A stretch of DNA of 64,000 nucleotides from Gnetum montanum (lineage: Eukaryota; Streptophyta; Gnetopsida; Gnetales; Gnetaceae). The notes beneath the pieces are model-generated. The model did no database searches and was not told the DNA's origin. It saw only the letters and a program-made list of their open reading frames with translations. Positions 1-13,067 of this stretch are shown in pieces. The translations under genes and the position numbers were made by a program. Position 1 is the first letter of the stretch. Each line of letters begins with the position of its first letter. Location: NCBI GenBank assembly GCA_015680685.1, contig MNCI01004095.1:40659-104658 (forward strand), in the 5' to 3' direction.

Positions 1-1620
1 AATTTAAAATAATCTAATCATGAATAAAGCATCCTAGAACAAACCTTATCTAGTGTCCTTCCACAAGCTTGTGTAATAAAGAAGATAAGTAGCTAACCAA
101 AATCTAAGGAATTGCACACCCCAATAGATCTATAGTTAGATGGTGTACTAGGATACTCCCTATTGGGAATGAGAACCACCCTAGAGTAATTTACACCTTG
201 ATGGACCTACCCCTACTACAACATGAGGGTGAAAGCATCAACATTGTCCTCAATGATGTCAAAAAATTGATTGAAGAATTTACAGAACATCCATCCAAAC
301 CTAGAGCCTTGTTAGCCTTCATAGAAGCAATGGCAATCCAAATCTCTTGACTTGTAATTTGTGCTAAAAGATTAATGTTATACCGCTCATCTAGAATGGT
401 TCTAACCTTGACTGATAAGCTATTAGTATTTTTCTTCTTCCAAGTATTCTTCTAGAAGATCTCCAAAATAGTGGTAATCTCATCCTCATCCATGGTGACC
501 ATGTCCTCTAGCTTAAGCTTAAGTATGACCATTGAACCAACCACATTAGAGACAACCCTCCCAAAACTGCAAAAGTCCTCCCCTCCAACTTCACAACTAG
601 CTCCAAAACCAACAAGACTAGCTCCAAAATGGTTGCTCAAACCAGCTAAAAGGGTGACTCCAAAACCTCCAACACCAATGCATCGACCAGTACAGTCAAA
701 GGAAGAACTTCAGTAACAAGTGGATCAAGAGAGTTAGGTCCCTTGGACACATCCACCAAAACCTAGAATCTATTGGTAGTATTGATTGCTCCTTGGCCAC
801 CTATTTCACTGGAGCCTATCCCTTAGAAACCACATTCTTGAAGGCAAGTCCCCCACCCTTTTGCAATCTTGTAGAAAAACATTATTCCGTACATTAGCCC
901 CAACATTCTTGTGCTTCTTGCAGATCTTGCACTTCTCAATGTTGTGACTTTGCTTACCATTGAACACATATCCAACAAAACACCATAGAAAACCCTCAAT
1001 CCCAAACTATTGTTTGACCTTAGCAGTTGTTGTACTATGTGTTTCTGTGCTAGTAGTCATCTTCATAAAAAAAACTTAGAAACCACATTGACCACTCTAA
1101 GGGTACACTAAATGCAAAAATGGACAAAACCCATCTAGCCCAAAGATGTAGTAAATTTATCAAGAGAGAAAAACTCCTCGAAAGACCCTACTAGGGTTTG
1201 AATAAAGTCCAAAGACCATGCCTCCTAAGGAAGGCCACGTAGGAAAATCCAAACCAATAGTTGATCAAACAAAGTAGTGCCCTAATCAGCACTAGGATGC
1301 CAGTAGCTCAAAGCAAGGCCCTTGGCACCAACATCGCAAGAACCTTCACAAAGCACTATCTCAAAGTTTGCTAGATTCAAAAACACAAACTCACATAAAA
1401 GAGCTTGAATGTCAACCTACACCTTCCAAGTCATTGCCATCCACTTTACTAGTTGCTCAATCCTTGGTTTGGGCCCAAAAGAAACAAACTTGTCGATAAC
1501 ACATTTAGTCATTGCATCTTCCCCCTCAACTAACAATGTTGTCACCACTCTAATCTTGAGCTTCCTATCAAGCCACTTAGTTGCTTCAATGCCTCCCTAC
1601 CTAGTAGCCCAACTTCCCTA
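1..1620 (-). mobile_element. LINE debris: ORF1 fragment, then RT fragment
   Basis: On the minus strand, 1,620 to about 1,060 reads as a decayed ORF1 piece (VWIFLRGLP.EAWSLDFIQ), alignable to the better ORF1 at 13,390-12,990. Further down, 340 to 1 reads as the N-terminal part of a non-LTR reverse transcriptase, with MKANKALGLDG and VVLIPNREYPSTPSNYRSIG, the usual L1-type motifs before the catalytic region. Stops and frameshifts are frequent. The endonuclease expected between them is missing or unrecognisable. Function is lost. Confidence 0.7.
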
Positions 1621-2007
1621 GCCATGCTAGTCCACTGCATCCTGTATAGTCCCTCCAACATGGGTACCATCTAATCTTGCTAATCCTTGGATAGCTACTC
1701 ATCAAATACCCCTATTGCATGATGATCCTCTATTGTAGTTGACCCCATTCCATTTCTTTTGGTGTTGATCATGGTTTCAAACCAAGTGGGGGTGTGGAAA
1801 GTTTAACCTTATTGGGACTATATCTCATTTCTTCCTCCATGTTTTCACTATCATCATCCAACGATGTCCTTTCCTATCTTCTTGATAAAACTTTTCACTG
1901 GATTCCAATTATCATTCCTTCATGTACTTTTTTCAAACACATGACATGCTCAACATTTGTAGATGCAAGCAGAACATGTTGATGGTGAAAGGACTCAAAC
2001 GAGTTTG

Positions 2008-2163
2008 CATAATCTCTTTAGGGCACAGTTTTTTTTTTTTTGAGACTTCATTAATTTGCACCTTCATCAGAGCTTTCCTTAGACATAATCTCTTTAGGGC
2101 ACAGTTTTTTTTTTTTTTTTGAGACTTCATTAATTTGCACCTTCATCAGAGCTTTCCTTAGAC
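2008..2163. repeat. Tandem duplication of a 76-80 bp unit with poly-T
   Basis: Two adjacent copies begin at 2,008 and 2,084 (both starting cataatctctttagggcacag), each with a T run and the sequence gacttcattaatttgcacc. They differ mainly in T-run length. The T run followed by this sequence reads, on the minus strand, like a poly-A-tailed retroposon end. Confidence 0.9.
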
Positions 2164-2199
2164 ATAAGGGTGCTATGCAGGAACCGTACAGTTTGGTGC

Positions 2200-3800
2200 A
2201 ATGAACAGTTGCTTCATCCATCGCACATCAAGAAGTCAAACTGGTTCAGTCACTAACCTTTGTAATTATGTGTAATACAGTTTGTTCGTGAGAAGAAGAG
2301 AAATTTTGCCACATAACCTGTTCAAAATATTTACACCATGTTTCACTCAACGCAATCACACAACCATCCATATGTGTAAGTTCTCACATTGTGTGATTTT
2401 CACAACAAAGTATCAGATAGCATAGCATCAAACAACAAAGCCATGTGAGTAGCCCATCAATTTATGTTTAAGCAAAGCTCTCCGTAGGGTGCGCTTATTC
2501 TGACAACTTGATTGCTACCGTGGCACATTGATGTCATATGGTCGTTTGCTATTTTTCTGAGTACTCCACTTGATGAAAGATAATTAAATTTCTGGCTGGC
2601 CGGTTGAGTTCAATCATCAACATATATACATATACACAGAGACACACACACTCCACTCTACTACTGATTTCAGATAAGCTTCGTTGCAAGATCTTATTAC
2701 ATTAGATCATGTGCTGATTGGTTACTGTTATTATCAGATTTGGTAATATTTATAATTGCTACAGTGCCAACTTAGATCATGTAGCAAACATTTAAAGTCA
2801 AGTGCTAGTTTCTGCATATTATTGTAGGTTACTGTCTTTCCACTTTTAGTGCTTCATATCCATTCGTTTATTGTTTTGCTTGTTAATGTTAATGCATTAA
2901 CACTATGAGTGTGTACTGTTTTTTGTTGGAAATCTAGTTATTGCTATGGTATTTTACTTTCTAGTCAGGTTACCGTTTTGGGGCCCAACAACAAAGCCAA
3001 AGAGCCTAACTCCGTACATTCAATTTCAACGTTATTTGACTTTTCTATTAAGTTTCACCACAATGGGTGAAATTACTTGTGAAATGAAGATGCAAAGACC
3101 AATCATTTCACTCTTTAATTTTCTTCATAAACCAGACAAAATTTTACAAAATGTTAACACCAAAATGTCAAAATTTGTCTGTAAATTCACATACGACAAG
3201 AAAAATGCTGCTTTTAAGAAGGTAAGCTTCGCAACAAGTTCACTAATGAAAATGAATGAAAATATTTGTTTAAGTTTCTTAGATCTTACCCATCTTCTAT
3301 GTTCTTCATGTTTTCAATGCTTTTGAATTATTCAAAAAACATTTTTGGTTGGATGAAAGCTTCTGAAATCTTTAATAATTTCACATCAAAACAAAAGCTT
3401 AACATACCAAAACAAAACAAGATCAAAAAATTTAACACTGAATTCAAGGCATCTTACATTATTTCACATCAAAACCAAATTGACAAATGTAAGTACGTGC
3501 CCAACCCCTCACCCCTTTTAAAAAAACAAATTACCTAAAACTCCACAACTTATAAGGCTCCAGATATTAAAAAGAAAAAAGAAAAAGAAAAAAAATCCAA
3601 CAATATTCCAACATATAGTTAAAAAAAGACTCCAACAATATTATGATTATTATGTGCCGTTAGATTAATAGATGAAGAAAATAGATACTTGCAGTGTGGC
3701 ATATAGAAGAAACCAATTTTGTGTTATTTTTATTGCACTTGATTGGCATTCCATTATTCTAGGATAAAAACAATTCAGAAGCAAAACTCTAGCAGACTAA
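2200..3800. other. Intronic/intergenic AT-rich stretch without recognised gene
   Basis: No coding similarity or repeat structure is recognised here. Open frames of up to 126 codons at 2,946-3,326 and 3,266-3,538 on the plus strand resemble nothing I know and have ordinary AT-rich composition. They are treated as chance. Confidence 0.6.
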
Positions 3801-3840
3801 CTTAAAGTAGAAAGTAGATAATTAAATAAGAAATATATAC

Positions 3841-4032
3841 CTCTGTATCCAATTTGATATAGAACACTTCATTCCAATGCACCTTCAGTGACTCTGAATC
3901 AAGAACAGGCTTTATACAGCGTGTGTGGACAGCTTGAATTTGTGGCTGAAATTCTTCATATTCCACCAATTGAGATCTAGGTTTCACCACTACCATGTAT
4001 TCTGGATTTTCCATGCTTTTCTGAATTGGAAT
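3841..4032 (-). CDS. VPS13 exon 29, last in window
   Basis: 64 codons. Encodes VVKPRSQLVEYEEFQPQIQA and HWNEVFYIKLDTE. The acceptor is gttttccag and the donor gtatata. No further exon is recognised in 1-3,840, so the rest of the gene lies outside the window. Confidence 0.8.
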
Positions 4033-7000
4033 CTGGAAAACGAAAAGGTTGCTAATACATATATTATTTAAACAATAACAAAAATCAGGTTTCATGCAAT
4101 CACATATTGTCTACATTTATCACCTCACCTCAGCATCACCGATGACAATGGTGACAAGTTTCGACAATGATTTCCTCAACGGGCCTTTAGAATGTGGATC
4201 CAATATACTCGCAGGTGCAGGGACTCTGACAGTTATAACATCTCCTGGTGGTAAGGCAATAACCTCTGATTTACTACTGAACTCGATAATTCGTAGGAAA
4301 AGATCACATCCAAGCTTGTTTTGTGGAATGATATAGGAAGAGACTTTATCAAGAACATATTTAACCTTGCCTTTTGAATGACCATCCTATTAGCCAAGAC
4401 ACTTGAATTAGAAAACAAATCAAATCAAAATAGGAACAAAATGAAAGCTGAATTAATATTATAAAGCTAACAGCAATACTAGGGAATAATTACTAAATAT
4501 AATGGGCAAGGGAAAAGAAATTTCTTCATCATAATCATTGCTTACAACCAAGCAGGGTCGGCAAGTGATTTGATGATGGTTTTTATTACTCCACTACCGG
4601 ACAACAATTTAAATGTATATTCTTACGATGCCTGTAGGTGACATGTGGGCTTGCCTTTTTTAAATAGTCAAAATAATATTTTATTAATAATAGAAAGTTG
4701 ACTACAACTAGAACTTATTTGACACTCCAGAGATCAACCAAGGCTTGTGATCTAGGGGATATTACAGAATCGTCCAGCCTAAAAATGTGGACATGAAAAC
4801 TTAAGCCTCTCATGTTTCCCCCCACACACACACACACACACTCTCTCTCTCTCTCTCCTTCCTCTATACGGGAAGTAAAGAAGAGGGAAAGATTGATTCA
4901 TTGCTATAATTTTACAGGAAAGACTCGCATGGTTTTTTGTTAACTTTAAACAACTTATGTTTTTTTTTTCTTGTAGAGAATGTTAGGGCTTATATTACGA
5001 AATAAAAGTGAAGAGCTGTACAATTAGGATGATTTACATTGTGGTCAAAAGATCCAAAAAAGACAAAACATAAGCCAAACCCCTAGCCCCCTAAAAATCG
5101 TGCACAAGAAAATGCCCAGCCTAGTAACCAGGGATGCAAAATTCGGGGCTCCATGAACCACCCACCCAATCTCAACCATGAGACAAGACAAACAGAATAT
5201 AACAAATAAAACAGTAGGGTCCTTGGACCCCCTAGAAACAAGCCCACTACAGATGCTTAGGCAAATTCTAACATGTACAATCCGGAATTTCTTGATTGTG
5301 GATATCATTTAGCACCTCCCGATGATATTCGGAGTCTACAAAGGCAGCCGCCTCCTAAAAGTCCTTGAAGGTAGCTTCCTTCCTAGCACAATCATTAGCA
5401 CACCCATGCCCATCAGGATGGAGACTAAAAGACATTCTTCAGATGTGCTGATGAAGGGCTGACCACATGGTATCACAGTGAATATCCAGCACAAAGTAAG
5501 GGCATCGCCCTTTCCTAAGCCACATTTGTGCATTTTAAACATGGGCTCTGTCCACATACCTTCGTAGCTAATTTGCTTCCTCTTGCTCTCGCTCCCGGGC
5601 CATCTATAGCTCCTCCCTCACTTGGGTCCGAAACTCATCGATCCAAGCCACTTGAGAGCTCTCTTCATGGAGTGTGTGTTGTCGCATCATCTTTTTTTTC
5701 TCTCCCCCAGAACTGAGCCTCCATTTGAGCCTGTGTTTGCTGGAACGCCTCTTCCCAAGTGCACCACTTGGTCTACCAGATCCTACATTCCTCATTTCTA
5801 GCCTTCTCTGCCACCTCCTCCACCATACACAACAATTCAGCTAAGGTATCCCGACCCACAAACAAGTCAAAACCCTCAGGGTCATTGAAAACCAGAACTG
5901 CATAACAGGCACGTAACCAACCCCACTCTGCAGCACCATCCAATTAGAGACGACTTTACACAGCAGCGTAGGTCCAAGTAGTGACCCCAATGGCTGCCTC
6001 AGTGATGTAGCCTGCCAAAGTGCAAGGATTAAACTCAAATGACGACCTCTACACTGATTGTGTAGCACCTCCAAAAAAAACTTAGGAAGGTTTACATGGT
6101 GCTCGAGGCACATGCACTTTGAGAGTGCAAAATGCACACTCTAGAGTTGACAAGCCTTGCTAGATTGGACAAAAAACTAGTCCACCAACTCAGTCACCTA
6201 TCTCCATATTAGTGGCATAGCACTAGTGAAGAACATTTCTGCATCATGTAATCCATGTGCTATCAGTAGCATTGTTTCCCCCATGGCCAAGGTCCACAGG
6301 TGTAAAGTTAGCACCACCTTAGTCAACACAATCCGAGTCCCACAAAACACTGTGGTATCCCCACTCCAATTCATAAAGAAGGAATCATTAGCTAATGTTG
6401 GGTCCCCCTCCAGGTGGGGCAAGACCTTAGCCCACCCAAGCCACTCCATGAGTCTTCAAAGTTCCCGATTCGCCTGGTACATCATGCAGCTAGCTTGTAT
6501 GTAGGTAGCAGGATTCACTTCCTGGCACACACGAACGACATGAAGCAAGACTTGCATAGGTGGCGACACACGTTGAAGCCTAAAGATAACATGATTTTGA
6601 ATCTTCCAAATCTCCCATGAAATAAGTCCCCTGTTAACTTTACAAGGCCATGCAAAGCTATAGCCTACTAGATGTCCCGCATGTATGGGCATTGATAAGC
6701 AAAATGTATGACTATCTCAGGGCTATTGGTGTATAATGGGCATCCATCATTAATCCATAGCCCCCACCATCTTAAAACCACACACACGGGGAGCACATTA
6801 TGCACAATTAACCAAAGGAAGGTTTTGGTTTTCTTTGGTAACCGGCCCCGCCTAATGCCCTTCCAGCCATGCACTGGCAGATACAACTCCCAGAGAAATT
6901 GCCGCGAAGGCACCCCCATCAAACCCCATGCCAAAGCAAACTATGCATATTCGCAAAGTGTCTTCCATAGCAGCGAGTCACGTGGCCCCACTTCCCAACA

Positions 7001-10000
7001 CCAATACTTACGTGTCATTATTCTAATCCATTAGGTGGCCCTCGCCTGATTTTGGAGAACTTGTGTTAGTAACTATTGACACCCCATCATAAGCTCATAT
7101 TCAAATTTGAAAATTCCTAACAACCCTGCTTCTCGAGGTTGTGCAATACTCTCCCAACTAACTAAATGCATCTAGGTACCCCCTCTTCCCCTGGATGAAA
7201 TGAAGTTAAGAATTAATTGATTGAGTTTCTAACAATGGCCTGCAGAGGGACCACCACAAAAGCCACAAATCTCACAATAGTTGATAGAACCCCTGAAGCC
7301 AATAGAATCCTTCCCTTCCTAGTAAGGAAGTAGTTGACCCAGTGTCCCACCTAAGCCTCCATTTTCTAAATCAACTTCTACCACGTTTGTTTCCTCCCCA
7401 ATTCAAATAGAGGGACGCTCAACTACAAGTCCTATGTAGTAGCTAGTAAAATTCCCAAAACCTGCAAAATACTACTCCCCACTCTAGGATTGATGTTAAC
7501 AAGATTAAGCAAAGACTTCTCCTGATTTATTTCCAATTCAAGCTCCAAGGCCAAATGCTGAAGAGCCTGATCAATCCTCCTTGCTTGGTGAATTGCCGCC
7601 CTAGAAAGCAACATGGTATCATCAATGTAGTGCTCAATCAGACACTTAACCACTGATGTTATAATCCACACACTCTCTCTATTAGGTTCTCACAACTATC
7701 TATAAAATTCAATACCTCGAACAACACCATTAAATAAAAAAAATAACATTTCAATTGCAATCCATGTAAAACCATCATTTGGTAGGATTCTTAGGGCCTG
7801 ATGCTCTAGCATGTGTGGGATACTGGAAATCCATGTCATTTACTAATTAACCAAATCCTATACGCTGAGGTGGAGCTAAAAGAGATACAACTTGCTTATG
7901 AATTGCTTTTGAGTGGGATCTATAAAATCAAGTTTTGATCTATGCCTTTCCATTTGATACAATTGAATATATCATCATCACAATGACTTCAGATACAAGC
8001 AATAAATGATTCTTGAAAAAAAGTTTTTATTTGCTTCCATCCATTTGTTGGTACATTAGGTTTTTCCTTGATCACCTTTTCAAGTTATCTTGGCAGATGC
8101 CCAATACCACCATTGTTATCTTACCAAATACTCCTTGTTCCATAAGAAATCATCATGTGGTTTTATGGTATATAGTTTATCATAGTTCTCATATCCTAAT
8201 TTCTTGAAATGTGAAGTAAAAAACACAATTCATTGCAGTTCACATGCAAAACAAAAAAAACAACAATACTATTCGTAACAATGCTTGGTAGTCTTTTTTA
8301 GAAACAAGGCTAGGAATTTTTTATTCATAGCAAAAAAAGGTTCACATATTTACATAAATACACCTTCTTCCCAAAAAAAAGGTAGGAGAGCCTCCTACCC
8401 ATCGGCACCTCCTTGGCCAAAGACCCCAAATAGTCAGAAGACCATATCATTTGCAAACAAAAAAATTAAAAAAACTGACTAGTCTCAAGACTAGTTGACC
8501 ATATCATTCACCCTCATTGCGCCTGCCAGCAGCTACTGACGAACCCCTGGGGGGGTTGGTCTCCGATCGTGGGCGACGCCATACAAGGAACATGGCCACT
8601 CGCCATCAACAAGTGGTGTTGTGGAATAAACACCACAACATCTTGTAAACCCCTGTTAGTCAGCAACACCACCTCTCCAACCGCTAGAACCCTCAAATAT
8701 CTAATGATTGCCTATTCAATTAGGCAAATGGACACCCCCCCAAAAGATCATATGATCCCCCTACCAATTGTCAAAGAAACCAACATCTCGCAAGTCAAGA
8801 TAACCTTCTAATAGTGCAAGAACTTCAGCCCACCCCATCCATTCAACCAACATTCACAACTCTTGATTCTATCTAAAAAGGCCCACTACATGCTCAAAAA
8901 TAGGTGTGGCTCCCATGACTATCAAAATTTCCAATGACAACCTAGTTGCTAGATGGGCAACGAAATCCAGCGATAGCACTTGCCTTGATCAAAAATTGTT
9001 AGTGTTTCGGGCTTTCCACACTGGCCACAAAACAACTGACATAAAATTTCCACCCGCCACACAAAACAACAAAACGATGGTGGACAACACACAATTTGCC
9101 AAACCAAAGTTACAAATGGGCAGGTTAAAAACAAATGCAGGAGTGTTTCTGCATCATTGCAGCATAGCGGACAAATGTCATTATTTGTGATGTCTTTCTG
9201 TTTAAGCAGCCATTGGATTTGGAACACATCCCTTTTCAATAGCTAGACAAAACATTTAATTTTCTTAGGCCTTGGTCCATGCCATAATTGTTTCTAGGTG
9301 GGCCGTGACAGATACATAATATTTAGTGTCTCTTTCATTTGTCATCCCAATGCCCCCCACCTATCCAATTGTTGGGTATGAATGCATAGATGCCTCCACA
9401 CATGTGAGTTAGCATTCCTAGAAATCCACGTGTACTTATTCTACATAATCTGAGCCCAAGGGGGTCAACACTCAACCAGCAACATCAACCTATTAATTAT
9501 TCCTAAACCGCCCACCCTTTTTGGTTTCACAACATGATCCCACTTTACCAAATGCATTTTATGTCTATTTTTTTCCTCCAGACCACATGAACTCCTGTAT
9601 GATTTGATTACTTTTTTCCATTACCTCCTTAGGGGGTGTGGCAACTAAAGCAATGTATCTCGTCACCGCTAGTAGCACCATTGATGCCAACATCACTTTC
9701 CCATGTCTCGAGAGAAACCTATTAGACCAAAGATCAATATGTTGTTGGAGTTGTTTAAGCGTTCGCACCCATGTACCCTGCAAATGCCAAGAAAACATAG
9801 GAACCCCCAAATAGGATTCATTGTCCACCCCCAATAGAATCCCCAGTGTTTGGCAAATCTACCACCTAACCTAAAGGTCAATGTTAAAAAAAATGCATCG
9901 TAGATTTCCCCCAATTTTGTCAAAATCCCACTTCCCCCACCATCCTGGTTAGAGCTCGGTTGATAGCCACAACCTGCGACATCCCACCCAAGTCATGAGA

Positions 10001-13000
10001 ATAGTATCATCAGAGCAATGGGCCACTAGGCAAGATTGCCCAGCAATATTCAAACCCCTCACTCCCTCCTCCATGCGGTAAACCTACAACAAATCCATCA
10101 TTAGAATGAATAAATATGGGAACAAAGGATCTCCTTGTCATAACCCCTACGAAGGAGAGAAGAAGCCCCATAGTCTACCATTCAAATCAAACAAGTACGC
10201 ACTTGTGGATTGGATGCTTAAGCACAAGTCGATGAAATGTGTGTGTATACCCTTACACAGCATAACCTCCCTAAGCGCCTTCCAGTTAACATAAGCTTTG
10301 ATGATGTTTAATGTTATGCACATGCCTAGGAATCTCACCTGTTGGATCAAATGCACTGCCTCTTGCACCAGAAGAATCTAATCTTGAATAAGCCTTCCTT
10401 TTACAAATCCCGCCTAATTATTCCCCATTAGGGCTTTCATCAATGGCTATAGATGTTTGACTAACACCTTCATAAAAATTCGTAACAGTGTTACACAACC
10501 CAATGCGCTAGTAATGCGCAAGCTACGTTGGACAATGAGTCTTGGGCAACAAAATTATCCAGAAGCAATTGATCTTGTTACGAATTTGACCTTTCTGAAG
10601 CATTAGGTTAAATTGCAGAGGAGATACAATCATTCTGGAATGCTATTTGAACTAAGACAGAAATGGCTCCTATCTTGGTGTTGGTGCACAAACTGTTGGG
10701 GGAGAGGGATAATGTGTGGCTGCTAGCTCCTATTGTGGTGGGGCAATTGATTGAAGCCATTTCTTCTATGAAAGTTGGCAACACTCTTGGGCCTGATGGA
10801 TGGCTGGTTGAATTCTTTCGGGAATTTTTAGACATTTTGGGGCCTAACAATGCTTGGTGGTTACGACATTCTATCCCTAACAATTATTACAAATCTTTAA
10901 TACCGTAAACAGTATCTATGTGAATGAAAATTTATGCACAATAGCCTATGTGAGAACCTGAAAAGTAACCTTCATGAGAACAAAACCAGTAATCAATTGT
11001 TAGGCAAAAACAATAATATCAAATAGAAACAATAATTTATGCAAAAGTAGAACCAATAACCTATGTGAAATTTTGCATTTGCAAGTATTTCTAACATGTC
11101 ATAAAACTTTGCTATTGTCCTTAAAACAATGATTAAAAAATTGGGAAAAAGTCATTTTGGCAACCTAGTAAAATGTCTTGATGCTCAAGATTTAGATTGA
11201 AAAACAAGCTTTGGAATTGTATTAGGGCCGAGCTCAAACAAGAAGCAGAAGGCAAGACTCATGGAGTTGGAAGAGCAGAGAAGACAAAAGGCCAAGCGAC
11301 AATAATAGGAGAAAAAGTGGTGAAAACTAATGAAACATCATGAAGCCAATATTAAGGATTGGTTAAGCTCCAAACATTGACCATATGTTAAACAATCATT
11401 ACCCAGAGGCTCAATGCTCAACCCACAAAGGCAAATTCCTAGGAGGGTTGGTGCTTGAGCAAAAGTCTAACCTCTTTTGAATCATTGCAACTAGGCTTGA
11501 ACCTAGGTCTTACGACTTGAGAAAAACACTGGCCATATGATATGATGGGCATTAACTATCATACCCCTTGGAATGATCTTCACTCCTTCATTAGACAGGA
11601 TGCTTTTCCCTACCATCTAGATAAAGCAAAGGCAATCAACGACATAGACAAGTTCCACTAGGAATTGACACCTAGCTATAGTTGTCAAACCATGTCATTT
11701 TGTGATGGCTTCCTATTTTTATAGGTTTGTTAAAAATTTGTCTTCAAGGTTTGTGGGCTTTGTAGGGGATCATGGTCATGAGATGGAACCCAATTGTTGT
11801 CATTGTCTATTTCTTTCCTTTTTGCTGGATGAGGTGTTTCCATAAAGAGATTGCTCCATAGGTTTCTCTCAATTCATGGTTGTTTTGGGGGCATCTTTCC
11901 CCCATCTCTTTTTCATGTAACTTGTACATTTTGCACTATAAGAGATTCCTAGCCCTTTCCTCAAAGCAATGTCTTGATGGCTTCCTATATGAAAAATGCA
12001 AAAAAATTTAGGAAAACATCCCAGTAGCATCACAACTCTCAAAGAGGTCGCCCTTTACCTCCAGTCAACCCCTACCGACCTTACATTGAAAAAATATATG
12101 TATGTTTTGGGCATGCGAATCAACAGATTCACCCATAGGCATTTGTCCTTGAGAGCCAAAGTATTTCCTCTCAACCATATCATGATGAATCTAAACATTG
12201 AAGCAAAGGAAAAGATGAAAAATTAGGCCAATCTTGGGCCCCATAGAAGTTAGTCAACCATAGGCCTAGGGAGGGAATGTGGACTGGCAAGGCCCAGGGC
12301 AACGAGTCAACTATGAGAATTTCAAAGTGCGCCAAGATGACTAGGCCTCCTGCCTACCCCATGCAGGGCTGCAGGTCCACCTTCCAACCATCCCATTGAA
12401 GGTGGCAAGCCTCCATCGCCTGCAGTTTGATTTCCTAAAGGCATACAATGTCACAATTCTCAATGCGAACAATCTATCGTAGGGTATTTCTTTTATAGGG
12501 CATACCCCATCCCCTACAATTCCACGAAAGAAGCTTCATGCATGACTGGTTGAATGCTGCTAGTAGACCTCCCTCAAGGTCTGCTATAGTCCCAAGTCAA
12601 TACTCCTTTTCGTTTGCCTATTCTGCACCAAGTGCTCAAAGGGGCAGCCAAGTTAGCCCCTCATCGGTGACACCAACATGCACCCAAAATCCTCTGATTG
12701 TGGGCAGGCCTCTTTGGGCTTTTGAGATCTTATGCTCCCCCAGACCACATTAACCCAATCACCAAGAGGGGGAAGCTTGATTCCAGGCACCGTGGGCTCA
12801 GCCAAGGGCAAAGAGACCAGAGAAGAGCAACGAGCTTGCTCCTACCATGGTGAGGAGGCCCAATGGAGAGGGGGCAGGGGCAACACCAACTATCCTTTAT
12901 GCCCTACGGCCATCCAAGCCCCACCAACATCCAACTCATGTGCCTTAGCACGCACCAGCCGTGCCCCCTACCCTGGACCCAACAATTAGGCACACAGTGT

Positions 13001-13027
13001 TTGTTTTTCCCGTAAAGGGAGCAAACC

Positions 13028-13067
<40 letters not shown>

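Noticed and set aside
2946-3538. Overlapping plus-strand frames of 126 and 90 codons
   Set aside because: No resemblance to known proteins, ordinary intronic composition and no splice or start context that supports a gene.
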